Below are positions 17,172-24,563 of a DNA stretch of 64,000 nt, one piece after another; positions within the stretch are counted from its first letter, which is position 1; every line of letters begins with the position of its first letter. The position numbers and the translations under genes were made by a program. Under the pieces are notes generated by a model that saw only the letters and a program-made list of their open reading frames with translations, made no database searches and had not been told where the DNA came from. Source of the DNA: Micromonospora polyrhachis (lineage in GTDB: Bacteria > Actinomycetota > Actinomycetes > Mycobacteriales > Micromonosporaceae); assembly GCF_014203835.1 (NCBI RefSeq), contig NZ_JACHJW010000001.1, forward strand, positions 3,050,501-3,114,500. Direction: 5' to 3'.

Positions 17172-17567
17172 GATCGCCCGCCCGTCGGCCGCCCCACCCG
17201 GAGTTCCGCAAGACGAGCGCCGAGCGCTGCGGTGAACACTCCACCGACGATGCTCGCGACGAGGTAGGCGATGCCCACTCCGGTGCGCTGCGCCCCAATC
17301 AGTTGATCGGCCTCGACGATGAAGTGCGACCAGGTGGTGAAGCCGCCGATGACACCGGTCGCGAGAAAGGGCTTACCCCACGGCCCCGGCAGCCGGTGCG
17401 CCGCGAGCAGCGCCATCACGGCACCGAGAAGCAAAGGCACCCACCAGGTTGACCACAAAGGTGACCCAGGGAAAGTCCGGTGGCGTGGGTGGGGCAAGGC
17501 CGAGCCCCAGGACATACCGCAGGGTGGCACCGATGCCACCGCCGAGGATGATCGCTAGGACTGACAT
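17168..17567 (-). pseudogene. crcB: Second FluC/CrcB gene, interrupted by a one-base frameshift
   Basis: The N-terminal third (MSVLAIILGGGIGATLRYVL to FVVNLVGAF) and the rest (LLLGAVMALLAAH to the end, with GVIGGFTTWSHFIVEADQLI) are in different frames. Removing one C at 17432 (plus strand; G on the coding strand, TTTGCTTCTC) restores a single FluC protein of about 132 residues. The span of 400 bases, 3n+1, fits one extra base. Either a true mutation leaving only the first channel, or a sequencing error. The conserved helix 3 motif is T-T-W-S rather than T-T-F-S. Confidence 0.85.
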
Positions 17568-17992
17568 ACCCCCATTAACCCACCGAGTTTCTCCGCAACC
17601 GCCCAGGTTGGAGAAGGCCTCACCTGTACGGATGCATCAGGTGGCAATCCCCTGACGGAACGAGCGTCACGGCACTACAACGACGATCGCGAGTGGCTCG
17701 ACAGGTCGACTGCCGTCGTACACCGCGATGCCACAGGCTCCGGATGCATGACGATCCCGTACGGCGGGCCCTCCGTGTGCGGCCGAGTCACTCGGGTACG
17801 AAGATGCCGTACCCGAAGTGGCTGAGCTGGCCGAGCAGCAGCGGACCTCGCCTCTGCTCGTCTTCGGACTCCGGAGTGAGACCGAGTCCCGGCGCTCGCA
17901 TTCCCTCCGCATGCCCGAACAAGATCCCACGCAATACCTGCGAAGCCCGGCCATTGTGAGGAGACTCCGATAATCAGCCGGTAAGGCACCTT
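17568..17992. other. Region without a convincing gene, possible decayed coding DNA
   Basis: No frame has a start, ribosome site and sensible protein. A plus-strand frame open from about 17752 to a stop near 17972 has protein-like composition (SLGYEDAVPEVAELAEQQRT) but no start. Bases 17654-17700 resemble the tail of the dehydrogenase gene at 14043-14092, roughly 70 percent by eye. This suggests remnants of former genes. Confidence 0.4.
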
Positions 17993-18053
17993 GGTGATCT
18001 GAGCACCATGGATGTTACGGCGGCCCGGTAACATCCATGGTGCTCAGATCACC
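17993..18053. terminator. Very long perfect hairpin (26-bp stem)
   Basis: Bases 17993-18018 and 18028-18053 are perfect reverse complements with a 9-base loop (ggcggcccg). No T-tract follows. It lies downstream of the minus-strand hypothetical operon at 18140-19037 and could terminate it; the stem is longer than normal terminators. Confidence 0.7.
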
Positions 18054-18139
18054 TTTGTCGGCAGCGCGGTCCGGTTCACGATTCGAGCTCGCCCGCGCAT
18101 AGCGAATTGAATCAGCCCGCTTCATGCGCGAGCGAAAAC

Positions 18140-18400
18140 TCAGCGGCCTACTCGTGACGTCGCACTGCAATCTGCTGATGGGATGAGGTGCAGACCGGCG
18201 AGGCGTACGAAGATCTCTCGCTTCTCCGTCGCCTGCCCGTGCTGGTCGAGGACGTAGCCGGTAATCCACGCCCAGCCCCGATAGGTGGGCTTGTCGCACA
18301 CCGAAATGACCCGGAAAGTGAACCCAGGCTGACCGGCAAACTGGGCAGAGGCTCGCCGGTCTATCTTGATCAAAGCTCCCGGTGCCAGCTTGCCGGTCAA
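18140..18400 (-). CDS. Small conserved hypothetical protein
   Basis: Begins at a TTG (18400) that overlaps the stop of the preceding gene as TTGA, giving 86 residues starting LTGKLAPGALIKIDRRASAQ. Contains a beta-rich core (FRVISVCDKPTYRGWAWITG) without known motif. I recall similar short proteins beside XRE regulators and small zinc-ribbon genes in Micromonosporaceae, but give no function. Longer starts would overlap the upstream gene by about 100 bases. Confidence 0.6.
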   Translation of the reverse strand: MTGKLAPGALIKIDRRASAQFAGQPGFTFRVISVCDKPTYRGWAWITGYVLDQHGQATEKREIFVRLAGLHLIPSADCSATSRVGR

Positions 18401-18804
18401 TCCCGGACCATCGTTGACCAGGCGATAAAACGCTCGCGCAGCTCTTCGGCGGGTACGGTCGTCTCCCCCGCAGCCAAGATCAGCAGCCGGCACAGGTGCA
18501 CCAACAGGCCCACCGGATCATCGACGTACGCCTCACCCAGCTCGACGCGGGCCGGCGAGCAGGGCCACGGCTGACCGCAGGTGCCACACGACCAGGCGGG
18601 ACGGACGAGGCGCTGGTGGTTCGTGGCCCGCAGCGACCAGCGGGGCGGCAGGTGTAGCAACTCCCGGGACCACTCGTCGAGCATGCAGCCGTCGGGCTCA
18701 CACTGCGGGCAGACAGCGTGCAACGTCCATGGCTCGCGGCGGGTGTCGTGCAACAAGCTGGCCTGGCGGGCCAGGGCGTACAGCTCGGAGTCGTCGTCGC
18801 TCAC
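18397..18804 (-). CDS. Hypothetical protein with two cysteine clusters
   Basis: 135 residues from a GTG at 18804 with an excellent GGGAGG site. Cysteines appear as CPQCEPDGC and SCGTCGQPWPC, suggesting a zinc-ribbon-like fold. The C-terminal 50 residues are helical. GTGA overlap links it to the upstream gene and TTGA to the downstream one, so the set is an operon. Function unknown. Confidence 0.75.
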   Translation of the reverse strand: MSDDDSELYALARQASLLHDTRREPWTLHAVCPQCEPDGCMLDEWSRELLHLPPRWSLRATNHQRLVRPAWSCGTCGQPWPCSPARVELGEAYVDDPVGLLVHLCRLLILAAGETTVPAEELRERFIAWSTMVRD

Positions 18805-19037
18805 CGATAACCTCCCATGCCCGCGACAGCAGGTGCGGCACGCAGTTGCTGCCCAAGGGGCAGCAGGGGTCCGTACAGGATCGTGGTGGGTGCGTCGTCC
18901 CACGCCGGACCGAAGAGCAGCAACGGACGGCTCGACTTCCCGCGCCGGCTACGGCCAGGACCGGCAGGACGTATGGCGTCGCGCCGGTGTCTGCCCTGGT
19001 AGCCACGCGGGCGGACAGCTCGCCGATGCCGGCTCAT
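18801..19037 (-). CDS. Small basic hypothetical protein
   Basis: 78 residues, strongly basic at the N-terminus (MSRHRRAVRPRGYQGRHRRD) and with a conserved-looking tail (FGPAWDDAPTTILYGPLLPL). Its stop overlaps the next start as GTGA and its start overlaps the previous stop as ATGA, so it is part of the same coupled operon. No known domain. Confidence 0.6.
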   Translation of the reverse strand: MSRHRRAVRPRGYQGRHRRDAIRPAGPGRSRRGKSSRPLLLFGPAWDDAPTTILYGPLLPLGQQLRAAPAVAGMGGYR

Positions 19038-19294
19038 CGCAGGTCACCACACATCCGCACCGGCCCAGGCGGATCAGGTGGTTCCTGGCCTTCCTCAAGA
19101 CGTACGAACAGCGGCCGAGGAATCGGCGGCGTCGGTGGCGGCTCCGGCGACTGGTCCGGCTCGTCGCTGCTGCCTCTGCCTAGCCATCTCGGTCGACGCA
19201 AGGCATCTCTCCCTTCTCCGGGAGGGTGCAGTGCCCGACACCCGCACCTGCGTCGACCGCCGCACCCAACAAAGGCACGGCAGGGCGATCCCAT
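19034..19294 (-). CDS. Possible first gene of the small operon, start uncertain
   Basis: A frame ending in CGATGA, overlapping the next ATG, encodes a Pro-rich C-terminus (QSPEPPPTPPIPRPLFVRLE). The overlap supports translation, but the N-terminal part is Arg/Cys-rich and unconvincing, and the start shown is only the nearest ATG. Could be shorter, or spurious. Confidence 0.3.
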   Translation of the reverse strand: MGSPCRAFVGCGGRRRCGCRALHPPGEGRDALRRPRWLGRGSSDEPDQSPEPPPTPPIPRPLFVRLEEGQEPPDPPGPVRMCGDLR

Positions 19295-19453
19295 GCCGCA
19301 CCGTCCCACATGGAGACGGCAGTGATGGGCAGCCGCATCCACTGGTCACAGGCTGTCGAAAGGCACTTGTGGATGCCAGGTATTGGCTGTCCGCCGGGCG
19401 CTGGTCGATGTCCGCGGACACCCGACAGTCACTGGTTCGGCTAATCTGATCGC

Positions 19454-19777
19454 GTGACCAGCTACCTTGAGGTATCGACAGCAACTGCAACGCAAGACGA
19501 GGCAATCAGGCTCGCGGAATCTGCCGTCACCGCCCGTTTAGCAGGAAATGCACAGGTCATCGGCCCGGTGGTTAGCGTGTTTTGGCATCTTGGTGAACGT
19601 GGTACTGGCCAGGAGTGGCGGTTGTTGCTGTACACCACGGAGAGGCGATATGAAGATCTAGAAGCATACTTGTTGGCACATCACCCGTGGGATAACCCAC
19701 AGGTTACTGCCACCTCGATCGTGGCAGGCTCCGCTACCTGTCTGGAGTGGCTACGCAAGTCTGTCGATGATGAATGA
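19454..19777 (+). CDS. cutA: CutA1-family protein
   Basis: 107 residues beginning with GTG. Matches CutA: N-terminal LEVSTATATQDEAIRLAESA, central GPVVSVFWHLGE, and HHPWDNPQVTATSIVAGSA in the C-terminal half. CutA proteins form trimers of ferredoxin-like fold, historically linked to divalent-cation tolerance; the real role is unclear. Its last 44 bases overlap the end of the convergent XRE gene. Confidence 0.9.
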   Translation: MTSYLEVSTATATQDEAIRLAESAVTARLAGNAQVIGPVVSVFWHLGERGTGQEWRLLLYTTERRYEDLEAYLLAHHPWDNPQVTATSIVAGSATCLEWLRKSVDDE

Positions 19778-20957
19778 ACTCCGTCGCCTCCGCCATTACG
19801 TCGGCGACACAGGGGAGCAGAGGCTCGATCGCTAGGCGATCAAGGACAGCCTGGAGTCGACTACCCGGACGGACCGAGCCAACACCTACAGACAACTTCA
19901 TAGCTCTACTTACCGCTTCGCATGCCTGCTCGATTTCGTTCGCGTCGATATAGGCATCCGCTAACCACAGTAGGTAGAGAGACTTGTCTCTTCCATGCGT
20001 ATCGTCGTAGACGCTGAGCGCCAATTCAAGAGCAGGTATCGCCCGCACTGGACGGCGCAGGATTGCCCAGCATCTGCCCGTCATGATCTCGACCTCGGTC
20101 TCATCGACCCAATAGACCCAATCGGGCTCTGGCCGATCATCTTGCTCCGTCAGTGCCGCAGCCCCAATATTCAGATGAGTTTCGGTTTCGCCAACATCTC
20201 CAGCCACCGCGAGCGCCCACGCTTTACGCGTATGGAGGAGCGTCCGCACACGAGGAGTAGCCTCTTTGTCGGCGATTTCGCACGCAGCGATGGCCAACTC
20301 CGTGGCCTTCTTCCCGGTCGCCCCATAAGCCTGAAACGCCATTGCATTCGCAGCAAGCGCCGCACTCGCCCCGTCATGGGCAGCATCGAGGCTCAGTCGG
20401 TATAAGCGGTCCGCTTCACCATGCCGCCCAGCATCGAACGCTGCCCAACCTGCCATTTGCGCCTGCTCCGAGACGACCGCCAACAGATCACGACCAGTGA
20501 CCTCTGAATACGAGCACTCCTTGACCAATCGGAGTGTAGAGTCAAGCTCAGATACGTACATTGAATAGGTATCAATACCGCCAAGGTAATCGTCGACACG
20601 CCGGAGTCGGGCAGTACGGTCGAGAAGCTGTCGAGGAACGCTTGAGCCTAGTTTCGGCCCGCCATCAAGGAGAGCACGAGGAAGGGCGGCAGCGATGCCC
20701 GCTGCCGCGACCAGGCTACGTCGCCGCACCCCCTCTGGCCGCACGTCAACCATTGCCACCAACTCGCCACCCGCGTCGAGCGCATCATCAATCCGCTGTG
20801 CGACTTGATGCGTGGGCTGCTTACGCCCAGTCTCTAACTCGTGAATATAGCTCTTCGCGTAGTAGCTGACCCCTGCTAAGGCGCGAAGGGACAGGCCGCG
20901 CGAAGCGCGCAATTGCCGTAGGCGGCTGGCGAACGATGACGCATCGAATTGTGACAT
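19734..20957 (-). CDS. XRE-family regulator with TPR-like C-terminal domain
   Basis: 407 residues. Residues about 10-65 are an XRE HTH (RLRQLRASRGLSLRALAGVS, YIHELETGRKQPTHQVAQRI). The remaining 300 residues are alpha-helical with TPR-like repeats (GRHGEADRLYRLSLDAAHDG, IPALELALSVY), the layout of Streptomyces-type regulators that sense peptides or small signals. G+C and codon use are lower than in neighbouring genes. Its target is unknown; the small operon downstream is a candidate. Confidence 0.85.
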   Translation of the reverse strand: MSQFDASSFASRLRQLRASRGLSLRALAGVSYYAKSYIHELETGRKQPTHQVAQRIDDALDAGGELVAMVDVRPEGVRRRSLVAAAGIAAALPRALLDGGPKLGSSVPRQLLDRTARLRRVDDYLGGIDTYSMYVSELDSTLRLVKECSYSEVTGRDLLAVVSEQAQMAGWAAFDAGRHGEADRLYRLSLDAAHDGASAALAANAMAFQAYGATGKKATELAIAACEIADKEATPRVRTLLHTRKAWALAVAGDVGETETHLNIGAAALTEQDDRPEPDWVYWVDETEVEIMTGRCWAILRRPVRAIPALELALSVYDDTHGRDKSLYLLWLADAYIDANEIEQACEAVSRAMKLSVGVGSVRPGSRLQAVLDRLAIEPLLPCVADVMAEATEFIHHRQTCVATPDR

Positions 20958-21347
20958 TTACCCTTCCCCGTAACGGGCTGATGCGAGCCTACCCGGCCGC
21001 TACCTGAACAAGCACGGCACGATCGACGCTAACACACAATAATTTACTAAGCATCCACGAAGATCGCCATACAGGCCAATTAGATTAGGCGCAACTGATC
21101 ACTGCAACTCGCCCCGAGCTTGTCGAGCGACTAACTCCAAGATCGCGATAACGGCGCCTGCGCCGACAATCTCTCCTCGATGGACGAGTTCCCGAGTCTC
21201 CGCCGGGGAACCAGGCCACCCACTCAGCCTCGTTCACGTCCATGGGTACACCGATGTGCTTGGCCCAGATGCTCCTACGAAGGCTTGACCGGCGGGAATG
21301 CGATCAAGCGAGTTGTGTTTTTAGCGTTTGTGGCGCATGCTCCAACT
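20958..21347. other. A+T-rich intergenic region
   Basis: 390 bases without a convincing gene, with a lower G+C content than the surrounding DNA (for example acacacaataatttactaag at 21031). It probably holds the divergent promoters of the XRE regulator and of the HTH/nucleotidyltransferase pair. The composition suggests acquired DNA. Confidence 0.5.
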
Positions 21348-21854
21348 ATGGCGACAATAAGTGGAGACCTCCTGACCACCGGTCAGGTTGCCAAGCTGCT
21401 GGGGTCGTCGCGCCAGCAGGTGGTCAACCTGTGCGAGCGTGGAGAACTGCCGTTCGTAAAGGTCGGCAGGCATCGGAGAATCAAGCGGGACCATGTTGAG
21501 GCGCTGCTGCGCCCCAAGCCGGAGCTGACTCGTGATCAGCTCAAGTCGCTGTGGCTGCACCAAGCGGTAGCGGGCAGCTTGGTCACCGACCCGGACGAGG
21601 TACTGGGCAAGGCCAGGGAGAATCTCGATCGACTCCTCCGGCAGCACCGAGAGACCATGACCGAGGTGTGGCTGAAGCGCTGGCAGGAAAAGATCAACGA
21701 AGGCGTCAGTGTCGTCCTCAAGGTGCTGACCTCGGATGATCCGGAAGCTGTGGAGCTACGACAGAACTCGCCCTTTGCTGGGGTCCTATCACAGGCACAG
21801 CGCAAGAAGGTTCTTGAGTCCTTCACACGCAGCGGCTGGAAACGAGCGGCATGA
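21348..21854 (+). CDS. HTH (excisionase/MerR-like) protein, probable antitoxin
   Basis: 168 residues from the ATG at 21348. Residues 8-55 are an excisionase-type HTH (LTTGQVAKLLGSSRQQVVNL, LPFVKVGRHRRIKRDHVEAL). The rest is helical, with no enzyme motif. It lies directly before a DUF6036-like nucleotidyltransferase and originally overlapped its start, the pattern of an HTH antitoxin/nucleotidyltransferase toxin pair. The role is inferred from gene order. Confidence 0.75.
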   Translation: MATISGDLLTTGQVAKLLGSSRQQVVNLCERGELPFVKVGRHRRIKRDHVEALLRPKPELTRDQLKSLWLHQAVAGSLVTDPDEVLGKARENLDRLLRQHRETMTEVWLKRWQEKINEGVSVVLKVLTSDDPEAVELRQNSPFAGVLSQAQRKKVLESFTRSGWKRAA

Positions 21855-21875
21855 GACGCGAGCGGCATGAGACGC
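21844..21875. repeat. 16-bp tandem duplication over the toxin start
   Basis: gagcggcatgagacgc occurs twice head to tail (21844-21859, 21860-21875). The first copy places an ATG overlapping the stop of the upstream gene (ATGA), but in the wrong frame for the toxin; the second copy carries the in-frame ATG at 21867. Confidence 0.95.
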
Positions 21876-22406
21876 GAGCAACTGGAGCATGTCCTGCGGT
21901 CCGCGTGCCAAATCGCCGGAGACCCGGACGTCCTCGTCATCGGCAGCCAGTCGGTGCTGGGGGCGATCCCGGAGAGCAGACTTCCGCTAGAAGCCACCGC
22001 CTCGATGGAGGTCGACGTGGCATTCTTCAATGACCCGGACGACCAAAAGGCTGACCAGGTCGACGGCGCTATCGGCGAGTTCTCATTTCACGAGATGAAC
22101 GGCTACTACGCCCAGGGCGTAAGCGTGTCGACCGCTACGTTGCCCGAGGGGTGGCAGGATCGGCTAGTTCTGGTGGAGTCTCAGAGCACCCAACCGGGGC
22201 GCGGCTACACGCTCGAACCACACGACTGCGTCGTGTCCAAGCTGGTAGCTGGCAGGGAGAAGGACTACGCCTTCGCCGACGCGCTGATCCGAGCCGGGCT
22301 CATCGAACCAGCAGTAGTCGCCGAGCGGATCGAAATGGTCGACGTCCGCCCATTGGTGCTGAAACGGCTGAGGGACTGGATCACCATGCACCTGCCGGTA
22401 ATCTGA
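21867..22406 (+). CDS. Nucleotidyltransferase-like protein (DUF6036/AbiEii type), probable toxin
   Basis: 179 residues with the polymerase-beta-type nucleotidyltransferase signature: VLVIGSQSVLGAIPE (G-S) and the acidic pair in ASMEVDVAFFND. C-terminal helices (DCVVSKLVAGREKDYAFADA) match the AbiEii/DUF6036 layout, where K and D residues complete the site. Related toxins transfer nucleotides to tRNA or other targets in type IV-like and abortive-infection systems. It is paired with an HTH gene. Being next to a prophage attachment site it may be defence cargo of the chromosome side. Confidence 0.75.
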   Translation: MRREQLEHVLRSACQIAGDPDVLVIGSQSVLGAIPESRLPLEATASMEVDVAFFNDPDDQKADQVDGAIGEFSFHEMNGYYAQGVSVSTATLPEGWQDRLVLVESQSTQPGRGYTLEPHDCVVSKLVAGREKDYAFADALIRAGLIEPAVVAERIEMVDVRPLVLKRLRDWITMHLPVI

Positions 22407-22588
22407 CGGCTGCAGAGCGGCGGTCACATCGCTCCGCCGATACGCCTCGATCACGGCGGTCATACGACTTGTTGGCCACTGACGCAACAACCAGGACAGA
22501 GCCGGGAGATGCCGACAGGTAAACGGCATGACCAGTGAGACGCGGCAGCCCCGAGCGAGACGAAACAGGTTCACAACCCACAAACGCG

Positions 22589-22620
22589 CCCCCTGATCAG
22601 CGTTCGCGGTGGTCAGGGGG
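22589..22620. terminator. Terminator hairpin after the nucleotidyltransferase gene
   Basis: ccccctga (22589-22596) pairs with tcaggggg (22613-22620), followed by attt. It ends the toxin operon just before the attachment site. Confidence 0.6.
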
Positions 22621-22638
22621 ATTTGCTGTCCACAAAAG

Positions 22639-22660
22639 CGGAGGGTGTGGGATTCGAACC
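22639..22660 (-). other. Attachment site half: duplicated tRNA 3' end
   Basis: On the minus strand, ggttcgaatcccacaccctc followed by cg is the T-loop and 3' acceptor half of a tRNA, probably tRNA-Ser by its CCTCCG end. The bases to its right do not form the rest of a tRNA (the T-stem mismatches outside the GGG/CCC), so only the 3' end is present. This is expected at the end opposite the intact tRNA after integration in a tRNA 3' end. The integrase lies 40 bp away. Confidence 0.75.
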
Positions 22661-22696
22661 CGGTTCACCCCCCAGGTCAGCCGATCAACACGCTGA

Positions 22697-23863
22697 TTAC
22701 CTCGTAATTTGCGCCGGAGTCGTCCGGCCTTCTCCGGTCTGCTCCGGAGTCATTTCCCCCACGATCCCCCCATCAGGAGGAGCCGGAAGCATGCCGGCAA
22801 CGGCGGCCATAATGCCCTCGTCGACCTCCGTCAACAGGTGCCCGTACACGTCTGAGGTGACAGCGATCGAGGCGTGACCCATGCGCCGGGAGATTGCCGT
22901 CAACGGCCGCCCCGCGCTGATGAGGTGCGCGACGTGGGTGTGCCGCAGGTCGTGCAGTCGGACCCGTCCCAGCCCCGCCTCGTCAAGGATGCGGGGCCAC
23001 ACGCGCTGCCGGAAGTTCCGAGTCACCGGCCGGACACCGTCCAGGTCGGTGAAGACCATGTCGTCGCGGTCCTTCCCGACGAGCAGCGGCGCCAGCGCGT
23101 GGCCGACCGCTGGCGGGAACGTAACCGTCCGACGCGACCGCTCCGACTTCGGGTCGGTGAAGATGGGCACCCCCCCGATCCCGTCGTGCATCGCTTCGAG
23201 GACTTCCAAGCGGCCGGCGAGCACGTCGACCCGGCCGACCCGCAGTGCGGTCGCCTCCCCATACCGGAGACCGGTCGCGACGAGCAGGGTGACAAGGGGC
23301 TTCCAGTGCTCCGGGGTGGCGGCGAGCAGCCGGCCGATCTCGGGAGTGGTGAGGAACCGCATCTCCTGGCGGCGCACCCGCGGCAAGCCCGTTGACCCCG
23401 CAGGGTTAACCCGCAGATACCGCTGCGCTACAGCCGCGTCCAGGAGCTTGTGCAGGATCGCGTGGCTGTTGCGGATCGTCTTCGGGCTGAGCTTCCGCCC
23501 GCCCGGCCATTTGCCGGCGGCAAGCCGAGACACGAACTGCTGCACGGCCAAGGCGTCAACCTCATCGAGCGACAGGTCTCCGAGCAGGGGCCGAATGTGG
23601 TTGCGCACCCGAGAGTCCTCTGTCCGCTGAGTGGTCGGCTTCAGGGTGCTCGCGTACGACGGCCACCACGCGTCGATCCAAGCGGAAAGGGGGATCCGGC
23701 CGGCGCGGGGGTCGATGTACTCGCCACGCATCCGGTCGGCGCGCATCCGGGTCATCGCCGCCTTCGCGGCGGTCTTGGTCGGATAGCCGGACTCGATAGT
23801 CAGCTTCCGGTCGCCGAGCTGCTCTCGAATGCGCCAGCCGGGGCCGTGCCGCTCGACCCACAC
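22697..23863 (-). CDS. Tyrosine recombinase (phage integrase)
   Basis: 388 residues, GTG start. N-terminal AP2-like arm-binding part (TIESGYPTKTAAKAAM), a SAM-like core-binding domain around residues 60-170, and the catalytic domain with all key residues: Arg in TGLRYGE, H-x-x-R in LHDLRHTHVA, His in MGHASIAVT, and the nucleophile Tyr in DVYGHL. It inserts the element at the adjacent tRNA 3' end. Its stop lies only a few bases from the repressor gene start side, and its 3' end carries phased CCGGAG repeats that may be binding sites. Confidence 0.96.
   Translation of the reverse strand: MWVERHGPGWRIREQLGDRKLTIESGYPTKTAAKAAMTRMRADRMRGEYIDPRAGRIPLSAWIDAWWPSYASTLKPTTQRTEDSRVRNHIRPLLGDLSLDEVDALAVQQFVSRLAAGKWPGGRKLSPKTIRNSHAILHKLLDAAVAQRYLRVNPAGSTGLPRVRRQEMRFLTTPEIGRLLAATPEHWKPLVTLLVATGLRYGEATALRVGRVDVLAGRLEVLEAMHDGIGGVPIFTDPKSERSRRTVTFPPAVGHALAPLLVGKDRDDMVFTDLDGVRPVTRNFRQRVWPRILDEAGLGRVRLHDLRHTHVAHLISAGRPLTAISRRMGHASIAVTSDVYGHLLTEVDEGIMAAVAGMLPAPPDGGIVGEMTPEQTGEGRTTPAQITR
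22723..22747. repeat. 25-bp repeat, inverted copy at 24516-24540
   Basis: This 25-bp sequence in the 3' end of the integrase gene is the exact reverse complement of 24516-24540. It contains CCGGA units at 10-bp phasing. See the paired entry. Confidence 0.95.
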
Positions 23864-23868
23864 GCTCG

Positions 23869-24384
23869 CTAGCCCGCCCGGCGCGGTCGTTCGTCGCCGG
23901 CCTTAGACGTGGTGGCGTCAAACCACTCACTCACCCAGGCAACGCGCTGAAGCAACTCATCGCGACGGCTGGGGTCAGCGGTTTGGTACTGGTCGAACAG
24001 CGTCTCCAGCTCTGGGGGGAGCTGTGTCGGCATGGACGCGTGAGTGAAGCCCTCGGCAACCCCGGCCCGGGCCGCAAGGTCACGCTGGTCTACGTCGAGC
24101 GCAGCAGCCAGCTTTCCGATCGCCGCCAAGCTGGGACGCTGCTTCCCCGACCGCCAGTTGCTGATCGCGGAGTGGCTGATCTCGGCGGCCTCGGCGAGCG
24201 CGATGTCGTAGCGAAAGCCCCTGGACTTCTTCAAACGGTCCAGGTGGGCAATGAAGCTCTCTCGCTCCGGCCATTCGACTGTGCGCACACGCACGAGGTT
24301 AGGGACATCTGCGCGCCCTGTCACGTGCGTGCCCTCACACACATCGTTGCTGGTCAAGGCCAAACTGTTGTAGACGGCTGCCAT
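23869..24384 (-). CDS. XRE-family phage repressor
   Basis: 171 residues. The HTH is at about residues 45-100 (ALAEAAEISHSAISNWRSGK, RPSLAAIGKLAAALDVDQ). The C-terminal 60 residues are helical and acidic, suitable for oligomerisation; no LexA-type protease domain is present, so induction would not follow the RecA route directly. The ATG at 24384 follows GGGAG. The gene is between the integrase and the divergent excisionase, with operator-like repeats in the gap, as for an immunity repressor. Confidence 0.85.
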   Translation of the reverse strand: MAAVYNSLALTSNDVCEGTHVTGRADVPNLVRVRTVEWPERESFIAHLDRLKKSRGFRYDIALAEAAEISHSAISNWRSGKQRPSLAAIGKLAAALDVDQRDLAARAGVAEGFTHASMPTQLPPELETLFDQYQTADPSRRDELLQRVAWVSEWFDATTSKAGDERPRRAG

Positions 24385-24507
24385 ACCTCGGCTCTCCCAG
24401 CAGATTCATGGATGTGCGCGTGGGCAGCATAGCCCGTTTGGTTGATACGCCACATCCGCTTGGCCCTCTTGTGCGCGTGCGCACGCACACGCTATGTTCT
24501 GTGCGCG
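24280..24507. promoter_or_regulatory. Early promoter with TGTGCGCA-type operators
   Basis: Copies of TGTGCGC occur at 24280 (palindrome tgtgcgcaca), 24413, 24470 and 24500. The third is part of the perfect palindrome gcgtgcgcacgc at 24475-24486. A plus-strand promoter TTGTGC (24469-24474), 18 bp, TATGTT (24493-24498) precedes the excisionase, with operators over the -35 and after the -10. The first copy lies within the 5' part of the repressor gene and may be autoregulatory. Confidence 0.6.
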
Positions 24508-24515
24508 GCCGAAAA

Positions 24516-24540
24516 CCGGAGCAGACCGGAGAAGGCCGGA
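24516..24540. repeat. 25-bp repeat, inverted partner of 22723-22747
   Basis: Perfect reverse complement of 22723-22747. It consists of CCGGAG(C/A)AGN units at exact 10-bp phasing (24516, 24526, 24536), just upstream of the excisionase ribosome site. Helically phased direct repeats are typical of Xis or Int arm binding. Confidence 0.95.
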
Positions 24541-24563
24541 GCAGAGAGAGGAGGACAGCAGCG

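Noticed and set aside
17675-18034. Universal-stress-like or other protein on the minus strand
   Set aside because: Arg/Ser-rich translation; only a short plus-strand frame in the same place is protein-like, without a start.
22600-22760. Complete tRNA gene beside the integrase
   Set aside because: Only the T-loop/acceptor 3' half is present; the sequence upstream on the minus strand does not fold into D and anticodon arms or supply the matching 5' acceptor strand.
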